64,000 bases of DNA, taken from contig CAYYKK010000006.1 in assembly GCA_964467935.1 (NCBI GenBank), forward strand, positions 1-64,000, written 5' to 3'. Source of the DNA: CAYYKK01 sp964467935. Its GTDB lineage: Bacteria > Myxococcota_A > Polyangia > Polyangiales > Polyangiaceae. Made by a program: the position numbers and the translations under genes. This document shows, in pieces, positions 1 to 9,253 of the stretch. The notes beneath the pieces were generated by a model, which saw only the letters and a list, made by a program, of their open reading frames with translations, did not search any database and was not told the DNA's origin. Position 1 is the stretch's first letter. Every line of letters begins with the position of its first letter.

Positions 1-1328
1 CCGGCCTCGGCGAGCCGCGCGTCGGGCGCCGTCACGAGCTCGGCCGCGGTGCCCTGGCTCGTGCTCGTGCGCGGATCGAGGATCGTCTGCTCGGTGAAGC
101 CGCGCGCGACGCCCCAGTCACCGTCGAACCAGAGGATGCTCCCGACGTCGACCGTCGCGACCCCGGCCCGCGCGAGGAGCTCGGGGAAGCGCGGGCTCGG
201 ATCGCGCCACGCCCAGATGCCCGTCCCGTGCCGGTCGCTCCAGAAGAGCTGCGAGTAGTAGCGGCTCGAGAAGATCGCCGTGTAGGAGAAGACGGTGCCC
301 GGCCCCGCGCTGCGCGCCTCGGTGAAATAGACGCCGGTCTTCTCGAGGCGCGCGAGCTCGGGCAGCTCGGCGAGGTACGTCTCGTCCGCGAGCACGTCCG
401 CGCGCACCGAGTCGATGCCGAGCAGGATCACGATCGGCGCGACGCGGGGGGCGCCCGCGGTCGACGGCACCATCGGCGCGCCGTCGCGCGATCGAAACCA
501 CGCGGCTTGCTCGGGCGGAACGGCCGCCGTGAGCTTCGACGGCACCGCTCGTCCGCGAAGGCGCGCGATGAACGGTGCGAGCACGCTCCCGGGCGTCGCG
601 TAGAGCTGCAGCAGCACGTTCGTGGTCGGGCGGACGAGCAGCGACGCGAGCGACGCGAGGCCGACGGTCGCGAAGAGCGCGCCGCGCACGCGCCGTCCAG
701 GGACGAGCCGCGGCGGGATCTCGAGCCCCGCGAGCGGGACGCCGGCGAGGAGCGCGGCGGCCCACGCGAGGAAGAGGTGCGCGCCGTCGTAGTCGTGCCG
801 CAGGATCCGCTCGTTCACGACGGCCGCCGCCACGCCGAGCGCGACGGGCAGCCAACGGAGCTTCGGTCGCGCGCACGACCAACCGAGGAGCGCCGCGATC
901 GGGATCCCGGCGGCCGTCGCGCCGATGAGGAGGTTCAGGAGGATCGTCGGCCAGTGCCCCTCCTTGTGCAGCAAGAGGGAGATGCGCGCGGCGAGGTTGT
1001 CGAGGTCCTCGACGAGCACGAGATCGCCCACGGTGAGCGCGAGGCCCGCGAGGAGCGCGAACGTGAAGACGCCGCGTCGCAGGACCGTGGGGCGAAAGCG
1101 CAGCCACGCCGCGAGAAGGCCGGCGCTCGCGAGCCCCATCGCCAAGAGGTGTCCGGCGTCGTAGGCGTGATGCAGCAGGCGCACCGAGAGGCCCGCGAGC
1201 GGGCGCGGCACGAACGCCTCGATGCACACCGCGTCCACGAGAGCAATCACGGCGAACCCGGCGAACGTCGCGCTGACGAGCGAGAGACGCGCAGCGGGCG
1301 CGACGGTGTCGGCGGGAGAGTCGCTCAT
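1..1328 (-). CDS. Membrane-anchored sulfatase / alkaline-phosphatase-superfamily hydrolase (partial, 3' end outside window)
   Basis: The 442 visible residues run off the left edge. The N-terminal ~230 residues form several hydrophobic segments (for example LLAMGLASAGLLAAWL). They are followed by a periplasmic part opening with ILLGIDSVRADVL, the strand-plus-metal-ligand signature (D-S/T-x-R-x-D) of sulfatase/phosphodiesterase-type alkaline phosphatase superfamily enzymes. The layout resembles LtaS/EptA-type membrane hydrolases or transferases, but the substrate cannot be read. The ATG at 1328 is chosen because it is preceded by a good promoter (TTGGCG-N17-TAAGAC, 13 nt upstream). Family assignment is fairly safe; whether it is a sulfatase or a phosphoethanolamine/glycerol transferase is open. 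Confidence 0.7.
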   Translation of the reverse strand, partial: MSDSPADTVAPAARLSLVSATFAGFAVIALVDAVCIEAFVPRPLAGLSVRLLHHAYDAGHLLAMGLASAGLLAAWLRFRPTVLRRGVFTFALLAGLALTVGDLVLVEDLDNLAARISLLLHKEGHWPTILLNLLIGATAAGIPIAALLGWSCARPKLRWLPVALGVAAAVVNERILRHDYDGAHLFLAWAAALLAGVPLAGLEIPPRLVPGRRVRGALFATVGLASLASLLVRPTTNVLLQLYATPGSVLAPFIARLRGRAVPSKLTAAVPPEQAAWFRSRDGAPMVPSTAGAPRVAPIVILLGIDSVRADVLADETYLAELPELARLEKTGVYFTEARSAGPGTVFSYTAIFSSRYYSQLFWSDRHGTGIWAWRDPSPRFPELLARAGVATVDVGSILWFDGDWGVARGFTEQTILDPRTSTSQGTAAELVTAPDARLAEA

Positions 1329-1341
1329 GGGCGAGCCGATC

Positions 1342-1370
1342 GTCTTAGCGGAGCGCCGCCTCCTCGCCAA
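1342..1370 (-). promoter_or_regulatory. Sigma70-like promoter of the sulfatase-like gene
   Basis: Minus strand: -35 TTGGCG (1370-1365), 17-nt spacer, -10 TAAGAC (1347-1342). The ATG follows 13 nt later, so the leader would be only about 6 nt. The same -35 hexamer precedes the L,D-transpeptidase gene at 5034. Confidence 0.45.
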
Positions 1371-1448
1371 CCGATCGTCGCCCGCGGCGAGGCGCGCGGC
1401 GATGCGCGCTCGAGGAGCGGCCGTGGGTCGCGCGGTCGTCGGATCGGC

Positions 1449-2825
1449 TCAGCGCTCCACGCGGGACGATGGCGCGGGGATCGACGTCGTCGGTTGCGGC
1501 GCGCTCCCTCGCGCGTCGGCAGGCGACGGCGCGCCACGTCGGGCCCCGAGGAGCGCGTAGGCCGCGACGAGGGCGCTGAGGACCACGAACGTGCCCACCG
1601 CCGTGAGGAGGACCGTTCGCGCCGTCGACGCCGCTCGCGGCCCGGCCGCCGTCGGCGACGGGGGCGGGACCGAAGGCGCGCTCGAAGACCGCGGCGGCGC
1701 GAGAGACGTCGCGCTCGGAGACCCTGGCGGCACGAGAGACGGCGCGCTCGGAGACCGCGGCGGCGCGGAGCTCCTTCCGGGCGGCGGGCCCGACGCCCCC
1801 GGCGCCATCCGCAGCGTGGTCGATCCAGGGTGCGCGGGCGCGGCCGGTGGGGGTGGCGCGATGGAGGAGTAGTCACCGCTCGCGAGCGGCGGCCGCGCGC
1901 GACCGAGCGCGACGAGCGCGTCGATGCGCGCGCGCGTCTCGGGCGTCGCCCATGCCGCGAGCGCGGCAGCGAACGCGGGAACCGACTCGTACCGATCCGC
2001 CGGCGCCCGCGCGTAGGCGCGCGCGATCGCCGCCTCGAGCTCTGCGGGCACGTCGGCGCGATGGCGCCGGAGGGGATCGGGCTCCTCGCTGGAGACCTTG
2101 ATGCAGAGATCGGCGTAGCTGTCCGCCACGAACGGCTGCGTCCCGGTGAGGATTTCGTAGAGGGTGATGCCCAAGCCATAGACGTCGGTTCGATGGTCGA
2201 CGTTCTTGGCCGAGCGCATCTGCTCGGGTGACATGTAGAGCCCGGATCCGAGCCGGGTGCTCGTCTTCGTGATCTCGAGGGGCGCCTCCTCGAGCACCTT
2301 CGAGATGCCGAAGTCGAGCACCTTCACGGACGAGCGTCCCTCGGCGTCCTTCGCGAGGAACAGGTTCGCGGGCTTCACGTCCCGATGGATGACGCCGACG
2401 GCGTGCGCGTGCGCGATCGCGTCCGCCGCCTGGACCAGGAGATCGATCGCCACCGGCACGGCGATCCTCGGCTCGCGGCGGACGTGCTTCGCGAGATCCT
2501 CCCCCTCGAGCAGCTCCATGACGATGAAGGGGCCGAGCTCCGGCGACGTCCCGGTCTCGAGCACGCGCGTGATGTGCTCGCTCGGGATCCGGGTCGCGGC
2601 GCGCGCCTCGCGCACGAAGCGCGCCGCCGCCTCATCCGACGACGCGAGCCGCGGCAAGAGGAACTTGATCGCCACCTCGGTCCCCTCGATGAGGTGCACC
2701 GCGTGGACCACGACTCCCATCCCGCCCACGCCGACGATCCGCACCGACTTGTATCGATCGAGCAGGATCGATCCCGGCGCGTACTTCGCGAGCTCGTGGG
2801 GAGAGGACACCGGTCTTGCGCCCAA
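1449..2825 (-). CDS. Ser/Thr protein kinase with Pro/Ser-rich linker and one C-terminal TM helix
   Basis: A 458-residue Hanks-type kinase. Visible motifs are the glycine loop GVGGMGVVV (residues 32-40), VAIK with Lys54, the catalytic loop HRDVKPAN (147-154), DFG (171-173) and SPEQM as the activation-segment end. All catalytic residues are present, so it should be active. After the kinase domain comes a linker with repeated PPRSPSAPS-like units, then one TM helix near residues 400-420 and a short tail with no sensor domain. It starts 15 nt after the DUF938 gene, so the two are probably co-transcribed. The start is uncertain: TTG 2825 is used, but GTG 2810 would also retain the whole domain. 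No substrate is suggested by context. Confidence 0.9.
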   Translation of the reverse strand: MGARPVSSPHELAKYAPGSILLDRYKSVRIVGVGGMGVVVHAVHLIEGTEVAIKFLLPRLASSDEAAARFVREARAATRIPSEHITRVLETGTSPELGPFIVMELLEGEDLAKHVRREPRIAVPVAIDLLVQAADAIAHAHAVGVIHRDVKPANLFLAKDAEGRSSVKVLDFGISKVLEEAPLEITKTSTRLGSGLYMSPEQMRSAKNVDHRTDVYGLGITLYEILTGTQPFVADSYADLCIKVSSEEPDPLRRHRADVPAELEAAIARAYARAPADRYESVPAFAAALAAWATPETRARIDALVALGRARPPLASGDYSSIAPPPPAAPAHPGSTTLRMAPGASGPPPGRSSAPPRSPSAPSLVPPGSPSATSLAPPRSSSAPSVPPPSPTAAGPRAASTARTVLLTAVGTFVVLSALVAAYALLGARRGAPSPADARGSAPQPTTSIPAPSSRVER

Positions 2826-2840
2826 TGCTTTCGATCTCGT

Positions 2841-3485
2841 TCAGCGATCGCTCGGCCCCGCCGACGCGCGCGCGGCGGGGCGGAAGACGAGCACGTGGTT
2901 CTGCGCAGGCATCGCGATGGGCGGGCTCGCGACGAGCCCCGCGGCGCGCGCCTCCTCGGCGAGCTCGTCCGCGTCGCGCACGCCCCACGCCGGGTTTCGC
3001 TCGCGCAGCGACGCGTCGAACGCCGCGTTGCTCTCCGCGAGGAACTTCCCTCCGAACCGATAGGGCCCGTAGAGCACGAGCGGAGACGCAGCGCCTCGCT
3101 CGCCGAGGATGCGGCGCGCTCCCTCGAACAACGCGCGGCTCGCCTCCTTCGGCGCGACCTGCACCATGTTGATGCACACGATGGCGTCGACGACGCCGAC
3201 GAACGGCGCCTCCCACCCGGGTGAGAGCACGTCGATCGCGAGGACCGGTCGAACGTTCTCGAGCGCGTGCGCGGCACGGTACGCCTCGACGCTTTCACGC
3301 GCCTCCGCGGAGGGATCGCTCGGCTGAAAGACGTGGCTCGACAGGCGCTGCGCGAAGTAGACGACGTGCTGCCCGGTGCCGGAGGCGAGCTCCAGCACGA
3401 GCCCTCTCGGGGGCAGCTCCCTCTCGAGCACCTTCGAGAGCGGCTCGCGGTTGCGGTCGGCGGCGGGCGAGTGACGCTGCGACAT
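2841..3485 (-). CDS. DUF938 family SAM-dependent methyltransferase-like protein
   Basis: A 214-residue protein of the DUF938/UPF0585 family (the family of human METTL26). The SAM-binding motif I is VLELASGTGQHVVYFA (~29-44), followed by the acidic strand-2 end (QPSDPS) and the family's YGPYRFGG segment. The whole domain is present and nothing else is attached. A strong Shine-Dalgarno AAGGAGG lies about 10 nt before the ATG at 3485, as expected for an internal operon gene. It sits 15 nt downstream of pepP and 15 nt upstream of the kinase. The family's substrate is unknown, so only the fold is asserted. Confidence 0.85.
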   Translation of the reverse strand: MSQRHSPAADRNREPLSKVLERELPPRGLVLELASGTGQHVVYFAQRLSSHVFQPSDPSAEARESVEAYRAAHALENVRPVLAIDVLSPGWEAPFVGVVDAIVCINMVQVAPKEASRALFEGARRILGERGAASPLVLYGPYRFGGKFLAESNAAFDASLRERNPAWGVRDADELAEEARAAGLVASPPIAMPAQNHVLVFRPAARASAGPSDR

Positions 3486-3500
3486 CGGGGCTTCCCTCCT

Positions 3501-4895
3501 TCAGCCCGCCATGGCGGCTTCGACGTCCGAGGGTGACTTGGGGCACGCGCGCGAGAGGACCTCGGGCGCGCTCGTCGTGACGAGCACGTCGTCCTCGATG
3601 CGGATCCCGCGCACGTCCGCGTAGCGCGCGAGGACCGCGCGGTCGAGATCGGCGCCGAGCGGCCCCACGAGCGCCTCGTCGGCGAGGATGCCCGGCACTT
3701 GGTAGAACCCGGGCTCGATCGTGACGGCCATCCCGGGGACGAGATCCCGATCGAGCCGCAGGTAGCGATCGCCGAAGGCCGCGCTGCGCGATCGTCCCTT
3801 CGCGTAGCCGGCCCGATCCCCCAGGTCTTCCATGTCGTGCACGTCGAGCCCGAGCAGATGGCCGACGCCGTGCGGGAAGAAGAGGGCGGCAGCGCCGCGC
3901 TCGAGCAGGCCGTCGACGCTCCCGCGGAAGATGCCGAGCGCGACGAGCCCCTCGACGATGCGCCGCTTCGCCGTCTCGTGCACCTGCCGATAGCCGACGC
4001 CCGGCCGGACCCGGTCGATCGCGGCGAGCAGCGCGTCGAGCACGACCTCGTAGATCGCGCGCTGCGTCGGGGAGAAGCGCCCGCTCGTCGGCCACGTGCG
4101 CGTGATGTCCGAGGCCCACCCCTCGGGGGTCTCGCCGCCGACGTCGCACAAGAGCAGCTCGCCCGGCGCGAGCGCCCCGGCGTGGCTGTGGGAGTGGAGG
4201 ATCTCGCCGTGCACCGTGACGATCGGGCCGTAGGCGTCGCGCATGTCGCGTCGATACAGCTCGTGCGTGATGGCGGCGCAGACCTCGCTCTCGGTCTTCG
4301 CAGCCCGCGTCGCGCGCATCCCGGCCACGTGCGCCCCGGCGCTCGCCTCGGCGGCCGCGCGGAGCTGCGCCACGGCGGCCTCGTCGTGCGTGAGCCGCGC
4401 GCCGATCAGCGCCTCCGCGAGCTGTGCGTCGCCGTCCTCGACGCGCGCCCCGGCGCCCGCGACGACGCTCCGACCGAGCAGCGTCGAGACCCACGCCGCG
4501 CTCGCCGCGTCCTGCGGCGGGAGGGTCGAGACGGGCGCCCCGAGCTTCGCCAGCGTCGCCGCGACCTCCGCGAGCGGCCTCACCTCGTCGACGCCGCGAT
4601 CCTCGCGGACCTCCTCGAGCGAAGGGCGCGGACCGTGCCAGAGCGCGTCGTCCCGATCGGGCGGGTCGACGAACAGGGTGCTCCGACCGCCCGCCAAGAG
4701 GAGCGCGGCCCCCGGCTGGGCGGGGCCGACCAGATAGGCGAAATGGCTCGCCTGCCGGTAGGGGTGCGGGTTCGCGGGGTAGTTCCGCGCCACGTCCCCA
4801 CCCGCCGCGAGGAACGCCGGACCCGAGAGCCGGGCGGACACGGCCTCCCTGCGGGCTTGGAACGCGGAGCGTGGCGTGACCGGGAAGAAGCTCAT
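3501..4895 (-). CDS. pepP: Xaa-Pro aminopeptidase (aminopeptidase P, M24B)
   Basis: A 464-residue cytosolic metallopeptidase that removes N-terminal residues preceding proline. The N-terminal creatinase-type domain has the AMP_N motif FAYLVGPAQPGAALLL. The C-terminal pita-bread domain carries the five dinuclear-metal ligands: Asp in CDVGGE, Asp in SDITRTWP, His in HGVGHLLGLDVHD, Glu in TIEPGFY and Glu in IEDDVLV. Length matches E. coli PepP. It is probably the first gene of a minus-strand unit with the DUF938 gene and the kinase. A purine-rich GGGGGGAG lies ~10 nt before the ATG. Confidence 0.95.
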   Translation of the reverse strand: MSFFPVTPRSAFQARREAVSARLSGPAFLAAGGDVARNYPANPHPYRQASHFAYLVGPAQPGAALLLAGGRSTLFVDPPDRDDALWHGPRPSLEEVREDRGVDEVRPLAEVAATLAKLGAPVSTLPPQDAASAAWVSTLLGRSVVAGAGARVEDGDAQLAEALIGARLTHDEAAVAQLRAAAEASAGAHVAGMRATRAAKTESEVCAAITHELYRRDMRDAYGPIVTVHGEILHSHSHAGALAPGELLLCDVGGETPEGWASDITRTWPTSGRFSPTQRAIYEVVLDALLAAIDRVRPGVGYRQVHETAKRRIVEGLVALGIFRGSVDGLLERGAAALFFPHGVGHLLGLDVHDMEDLGDRAGYAKGRSRSAAFGDRYLRLDRDLVPGMAVTIEPGFYQVPGILADEALVGPLGADLDRAVLARYADVRGIRIEDDVLVTTSAPEVLSRACPKSPSDVEAAMAG

Positions 4896-4998
4896 GCCTC
4901 GTTACTCCCCCCTTCCTCGCTTCGCGACAAGCGCCATTCGAGCGGGCGCTCGTGCCGCACCGCGTCCGCCGTCGCGGAGGCGCGCTCGATCCGCGTTT

Positions 4999-5028
4999 TT
5001 GGCGCTTCCAATCGGCGCGCCGTAAGCT
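4999..5028 (+). promoter_or_regulatory. Promoter of L,D-transpeptidase gene (leaderless geometry)
   Basis: -35 TTGGCG (4999-5004), 18-nt spacer, -10 TAAGCT (5023-5028). The ATG is 5 nt after the -10, so transcription would start at or next to the start codon. Confidence 0.45.
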
Positions 5029-5033
5029 TGAGC

Positions 5034-6734
5034 ATGCCTTCAGCGTCGTGGGATCGAGGTGGTGATCCAAGGCTCTCCGAGACGTCGTTCGGAGGCGACG
5101 CGGCCGAGGCTCCTGACGACCGACACCGGCGGGCCATCCCTCGCCGCGCGGGGCGCCGCGCTCTCTCGATACTTCGTCCTTCTTGCATCAGCAATGCTGT
5201 TGCATTCTCGCTTCTCGCTGGAGCGCTCGCGGCGTGCGGTTCGAGCGAGCCCGGCACCCACGTCGCGTCGGCGGCGGGGCCGAGGAGCGACGCCTCGATC
5301 GCGGGGATCGGATCGAGCGCCCCGGTCGAGCCGAAGCCCGAGGACGGCGCCGCGCGCACCGCCGTGGAGTCGCCCGCTCTCGCGCCGCCCGCCGCGCCGA
5401 GCGGCGCGGCGGTCGCCGGCGACGGGAAGATCGTCCAGAAGCCCGACACGAAGGCGCCCCTCATCGGCCTCATCCGCGCGGGCCAGTCGGTGCCGCTCGC
5501 CGAGCCGGCCGCCCTCACGAAGGGCCCCGGCGGCTCCGCGCTCGCCCCGTGCAAGGGCGGCTGGTACGCGGTCAAGCCTCGCGGCTACGTCTGCCTCGGC
5601 GCAGCTTCGTCCCTCGACGCGAACGATCCGCGCGCCGTCGCCGCTCGCGAGGTGCTGCCCGATGCGACGCTCCCCCTGCCCTTCCACGTCGGCGTCGCGA
5701 TCGGCTCGCCCGAGTACCTCCGCATCCCGACGCGCGAGGAGCAGGCGAAGAGCGAGAAGGGGCTCGACGAGTACCTGAAGAAGATCCCCGCGCCCGACGC
5801 CGTCGGCGCGATCGACACGAAGCCCGCGGGGCACGGCCCGTCCAAGGCCTTCTCGCGCTACCTGGAGACGGCGAAGCCCGGCCTCGTCGGCGACGACGAG
5901 GCGTACGCGGGGCGCAGGATCGCGTGGGCGCGCGAGTTCGACGCGGAGGGGCGCACCTGGCTCGTCACGCCGGATCTGACGCTGATCCCCAAGGACAAAG
6001 TGCGCGTCGCGACCGGCTCGTCCCTGCACGGAATCGACCTCAAGAAGGAACCAGAGATGCATCTGCCTCTCGGTTTCACCGGGATCGGGGACGTCGCCAA
6101 GCTGAAGAAGACCTCGAGCGGCGACTTCGTCGAGACGGGGGAGTCGTATCCGCGGCACGCGTTCGTCGGCGTCGAGCCCGAGCTCGTACGCGGCCCCAAG
6201 GGGATGTACTGGCAGACGCGCGACGGCTACTTCGTGCGCAACGACCAGGTGACCGTGCTGAAGAAGCGCGACGACCGCCCCAAGGGCGTGTCGAAGAGCG
6301 ATCCCTGGGTCGACGTCCGCGTCACGTGGGGCACCCTCGTCGCCTACGAGGGAGACACCCCGGTCTTCGCGACGGCGATCTCGCCCGGCCAGGACGGCAT
6401 CACCCAGCGCGCCCAAGGCCACACGTCGAAGATGGGCGTCTACCAGATCGGCTGGAAGCTCTACTCGGCGAACATGGCGGGGGTCGAGAAGAAGCAGCCC
6501 TGGGCCGTCGACGAGGTGCCGTTCGTCGCCTACTACAAGGACAGCTTCGGCCTGCACGGCGCGTGGTGGCACGACGACTTCGGGCGCCCGAAGAGCCACG
6601 GCTGCATCAACATGGCTCCGGCCGACGCGCAGTGGATGTGGCGCTGGTTCCACCCGGAGATGCCCGAGGGCTGGTACGCCGTCGCGGGCTACTACCCCGA
6701 CGTGAAGGGCACCACGGTCGAGATCCGTCCCTGA
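5034..6734 (+). CDS. L,D-transpeptidase (YkuD domain) lipoprotein, canonical active site
   Basis: A 566-residue envelope protein. After an unusually long basic n-region comes a lipoprotein signal (FSLLAGALAAC). A central region of ~350 residues precedes a C-terminal YkuD domain. The catalytic motif is HGAWWHDDFGRPKSHGCIN: the upstream HG, then S-H-G-C with nucleophile Cys524, exactly the L,D-transpeptidase consensus. It probably forms 3-3 peptidoglycan cross-links or attaches proteins to peptidoglycan. A paralogue of similar length at 59874 shares the architecture (WYA-x-PRGYVC, VGDTPV) but has an altered motif. ATG 5034 is the only ATG that includes the signal sequence and it is preceded by a promoter. 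Confidence 0.88.
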   Translation: MPSASWDRGGDPRLSETSFGGDAAEAPDDRHRRAIPRRAGRRALSILRPSCISNAVAFSLLAGALAACGSSEPGTHVASAAGPRSDASIAGIGSSAPVEPKPEDGAARTAVESPALAPPAAPSGAAVAGDGKIVQKPDTKAPLIGLIRAGQSVPLAEPAALTKGPGGSALAPCKGGWYAVKPRGYVCLGAASSLDANDPRAVAAREVLPDATLPLPFHVGVAIGSPEYLRIPTREEQAKSEKGLDEYLKKIPAPDAVGAIDTKPAGHGPSKAFSRYLETAKPGLVGDDEAYAGRRIAWAREFDAEGRTWLVTPDLTLIPKDKVRVATGSSLHGIDLKKEPEMHLPLGFTGIGDVAKLKKTSSGDFVETGESYPRHAFVGVEPELVRGPKGMYWQTRDGYFVRNDQVTVLKKRDDRPKGVSKSDPWVDVRVTWGTLVAYEGDTPVFATAISPGQDGITQRAQGHTSKMGVYQIGWKLYSANMAGVEKKQPWAVDEVPFVAYYKDSFGLHGAWWHDDFGRPKSHGCINMAPADAQWMWRWFHPEMPEGWYAVAGYYPDVKGTTVEIRP

Positions 6735-6790
6735 CGGAGCCGGCGTCGTTCGCCCGAGCGCCCCTCGGGGCTGCAAGATAGGATGGCGCG

Positions 6791-7744
6791 ATGGGTGGTC
6801 GGCTCGGCCTCGCGACGGCGCTCGGCTTCGCGCTCGTCGCGTGCGGAGGCGCGCCCGCCGCGCCGACGGAGGTCGTCCTCGCGAGGCCCTCGGCGTCCGT
6901 CGCCGAGGCCTCTCCGCCTCCGACGACGCCCCGTCGCGGTCCCTCCGCCGTGGAGGTCGTGCGCGCCAACGGCGCGAGCATCTGGGCCGTGGTCGAGGTG
7001 GCGCTCCTCCGAGATCACGCGCTCGCCAGGCGCCTCGATCCGATCCTGCCGTTCCGCCAGAGCCTCGCCGAGGCCGGCATCGACCCGAAGACCGACATCG
7101 ATCGGATCCTCTTGGCCGACGACTCGCTCGCGCTTCACCGAAACGCGACGGCGATCTGGGAGCACCACATCGACCCGGCGCGCATCGACGCGTTCCTCAC
7201 CGAGGCGATCCACGAGAGCTCACCGGAAGGTCGACGCTTCGACGCCGACGGGCACGCGTGCGCCGGCCTCTTTCGGCGCGGGCTGGTCGGCACCGCGTGC
7301 GTCGCGTCGCCCACGCTCCTCGTCGTGATGGTGAAGCCCACCGGCGCGGAGCTCTTCGCACTCAGCCGCTCGAGCGGCATCGGCCCGCCGCCCGCCGGTG
7401 AGCTCGCGCACGTCACCGTGTTGAACCCATCACGGACGCTGGCCATGGGCGATCTCCGGCCCCCCGCGGGCCTCGGGACGCTCGAGCTCGGCGTGCGGGC
7501 ATCGTCTCCAGGGGGCCTCGACATCGCGCTCCACGCGCCGAGCGACGATCCGGCGCGCGACGCCGCCGCGTTCCAAGCGCTGCTCCAGAGCCCCGACGCG
7601 GCGATCCGGCTCGGCCCCTTGCCGCTCCCCCCGCCGCCGATCCAGTTCGCCGCCGAAGGAGGAGACGTGGTCGGCACGATGGCCGTCACCAAAGACGATC
7701 TCGACGCGCTGACGAGCCTGCTCACGCTCGCGCTGCCGTTCTAG
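6791..7744 (+). CDS. Predicted lipoprotein of unknown function
   Basis: 317 residues beginning with a clear lipoprotein signal peptide (ATALGFALVACGG). I recognise no family. The mature protein has a Pro/Ala-rich stretch at ~25-55 and then an apparently globular alpha/beta region ending in a hydrophobic C-terminus. Only one or two cysteines remain after the lipid Cys. TAGGAT lies 6 nt before the ATG, matching the -10-like signal seen at several other starts here. It is convergent with the extensin-like gene, with 9 nt between the stop codons. Confidence 0.75.
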   Translation: MGGRLGLATALGFALVACGGAPAAPTEVVLARPSASVAEASPPPTTPRRGPSAVEVVRANGASIWAVVEVALLRDHALARRLDPILPFRQSLAEAGIDPKTDIDRILLADDSLALHRNATAIWEHHIDPARIDAFLTEAIHESSPEGRRFDADGHACAGLFRRGLVGTACVASPTLLVVMVKPTGAELFALSRSSGIGPPPAGELAHVTVLNPSRTLAMGDLRPPAGLGTLELGVRASSPGGLDIALHAPSDDPARDAAAFQALLQSPDAAIRLGPLPLPPPPIQFAAEGGDVVGTMAVTKDDLDALTSLLTLALPF

Positions 7745-7753
7745 GGCGCGGCG

Positions 7754-8494
7754 CTACTGAATCAAGAACCAGCGGATGTCGGACCGCACTTCCATGTGGA
7801 AGTGATCCTTGTGACCCCAGTCGTAGTGCGGCGTGAGGATCAAGTTGAACGACTGCTCGTCGGCGAGCTCGCACACGATCGACCGCAGGAGGCGCGCGCC
7901 CTCGGTGTCCTTGGTCGGCCGCCGCGCGCCCTCGCCGCACGTCTTCGAGCCGACGAGCCCGTGGAAGTCGTAGAGGACCGAGAACGTCGTCCCGTCCTTG
8001 CGCGTGATGGTCGCGAGATCGATGGCGCGCCCGGAGGGGTGGCGCTTGCCGGGCTTCACGAAGCCGACGCCGCGCTTGCGGTACATCGACATGTACTCGG
8101 CCTTCACGATGTCGTGCTTGGCGAGCACCGCGGCGAGGTCGTCGATCGCGAGGGCGAGGCGACAGTCGGCGATGCTCGAGGTCGACTTCTCGTCGTCGGT
8201 GTCGGGTCCGCGGTACGTCAGCGAGAACGTCACGCCGTGGATCGGGCCGGTGAAGCGGATCGGGCCGTCGACTTGCTGGGTCGGCTCCACGCGCTTGTAA
8301 GGGACTTGCCGCTCGTCGAGCTCCGCGAAGCAGGCGTCGTTGTCGAGCCGCGCGTAGCGGTAGGCCCGCGTCGACTCGACGTGCTCCGGCTCGAGCGCAT
8401 AGCGGTTCCCCGCCGAGGTCGCGCTGGATAGGAGGAGCGTGGTGGCGACGACCCCGAGGCCGGCGAAGAACTGCCGATGCTGCCGGTGCTGCAT
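7754..8494 (-). CDS. Extensin-like (M15/LAS-type) secreted protein
   Basis: 246 residues with a Sec signal peptide (FFAGLGVVATTLLLSSATSA). The rest matches the extensin-like C-terminal domain family of proteobacteria, related to LAS/M15 zinc peptidases acting on peptidoglycan. Visible metal-site motifs are HPSGRAIDL (His and Asp) and GHKDHFHME (final His). The family also has conserved cysteines, as seen in DNDACF and VCELAD. ATG 8494 is chosen over an in-frame GTG at 8593 because it starts directly with the signal peptide and lies 10 nt after a -10-like CAGGGT. The catalytic role is inferred from the family. Confidence 0.85.
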   Translation of the reverse strand: MQHRQHRQFFAGLGVVATTLLLSSATSAGNRYALEPEHVESTRAYRYARLDNDACFAELDERQVPYKRVEPTQQVDGPIRFTGPIHGVTFSLTYRGPDTDDEKSTSSIADCRLALAIDDLAAVLAKHDIVKAEYMSMYRKRGVGFVKPGKRHPSGRAIDLATITRKDGTTFSVLYDFHGLVGSKTCGEGARRPTKDTEGARLLRSIVCELADEQSFNLILTPHYDWGHKDHFHMEVRSDIRWFLIQ

Positions 8495-8504
8495 GAGGCG
8501 CGGG

Positions 8505-8533
8505 ACCCTGCCCCAGCCTCGCCGAGGTCTCAA
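8505..8533 (-). promoter_or_regulatory. Promoter of the extensin-like gene
   Basis: Minus strand: -35 TTGAGA (8533-8528), 17-nt spacer, -10 CAGGGT (8510-8505). The ATG at 8494 is 10 nt downstream. Confidence 0.4.
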
Positions 8534-8622
8534 CCGACAAAAGCCTTCCCACTGCGCATCGATGCAGGGCTCTCGGCGAAAACGGCGAGCCACGCAGCCG
8601 CGCGTCGACTAGGGTGATGGGC

Positions 8623-9234
8623 ATGATCGTCGCGCCTGCGCGCACCGTGGACGTCGGCGACTACGCCGCGCACCTCGCGCGGCACCTCCAGCAATCGGGG
8701 CGCGGCGGCCTGCCTCACTTCGGCGTGATGCGCGTCATCGATCGCGAGCAGGTCGAGGCGTACATGGAGGCGCGCTGGAGCATCGACGTGAAGGCCCCCG
8801 ACTGGGCGCGCGGCTGGCTCCTGTGGGATCGCGACCCCCGATCGCAGCGCGGTCGCACGTCGTTCACCGACTTCCCGCGCGTCGTCGGGCACGCCGAGCT
8901 CCGCGGCCCGAACGTCGACACCGCGCTGCACCGCGCGCTCTTCAGCATCGGCATCGAGCGCGAGCACATCGGTCGAGGCAACGGCCGGCGGCTGATGGAG
9001 GCGGCGCTCGACTGGGCCCTCGGCGAGCCCACGCTCGACTGGATCGATCTCCGCGTCTTCTCCGGGAACGCGCCGGCCCGCGCGCTCTACTCGAAGCTCG
9101 GCTTCGTCGAGATCGGCACGTGTCCCGACGCGTTCCGCATGGACGACGGGACGCGGATCGACGACATCCACATGGTGCTCGACCTCGCGAGAGCGCGGGC
9201 GACCCGCGCCGGACGCGATCGCGCCGCAGGGTGA
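8623..9234 (+). CDS. GNAT family N-acetyltransferase
   Basis: 203 residues. GNAT motif A (acetyl-CoA pyrophosphate loop) is HIGRGNGRRLMEAAL, followed by the motif B region NAPARALYSKLGFVEIG with the usual Asn, Ala and Tyr. The acceptor substrate is not evident. Three closely spaced starts exist (GTG 8614, ATG 8617, ATG 8623). The last is preferred because TAGGGT lies 7 nt upstream, as at other first genes of this window. It is convergent with the M14 peptidase gene, with 19 nt between stops. Confidence 0.88.
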   Translation: MIVAPARTVDVGDYAAHLARHLQQSGRGGLPHFGVMRVIDREQVEAYMEARWSIDVKAPDWARGWLLWDRDPRSQRGRTSFTDFPRVVGHAELRGPNVDTALHRALFSIGIEREHIGRGNGRRLMEAALDWALGEPTLDWIDLRVFSGNAPARALYSKLGFVEIGTCPDAFRMDDGTRIDDIHMVLDLARARATRAGRDRAAG

Positions 9235-9253
9235 GCCGCCGGCGGAGCCGACC

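Noticed and set aside
228..2231. Long plus-strand open frame opposite the sulfatase-like and kinase genes
   Set aside because: It is Arg/Gly-rich with no domain motif and is fully antisense to clear genes. It is a GC-bias shadow.
3699..5033. Upstream extension of the first L,D-transpeptidase frame
   Set aside because: It lies antisense to pepP, has shadow composition, and precedes the signal peptide and promoter.
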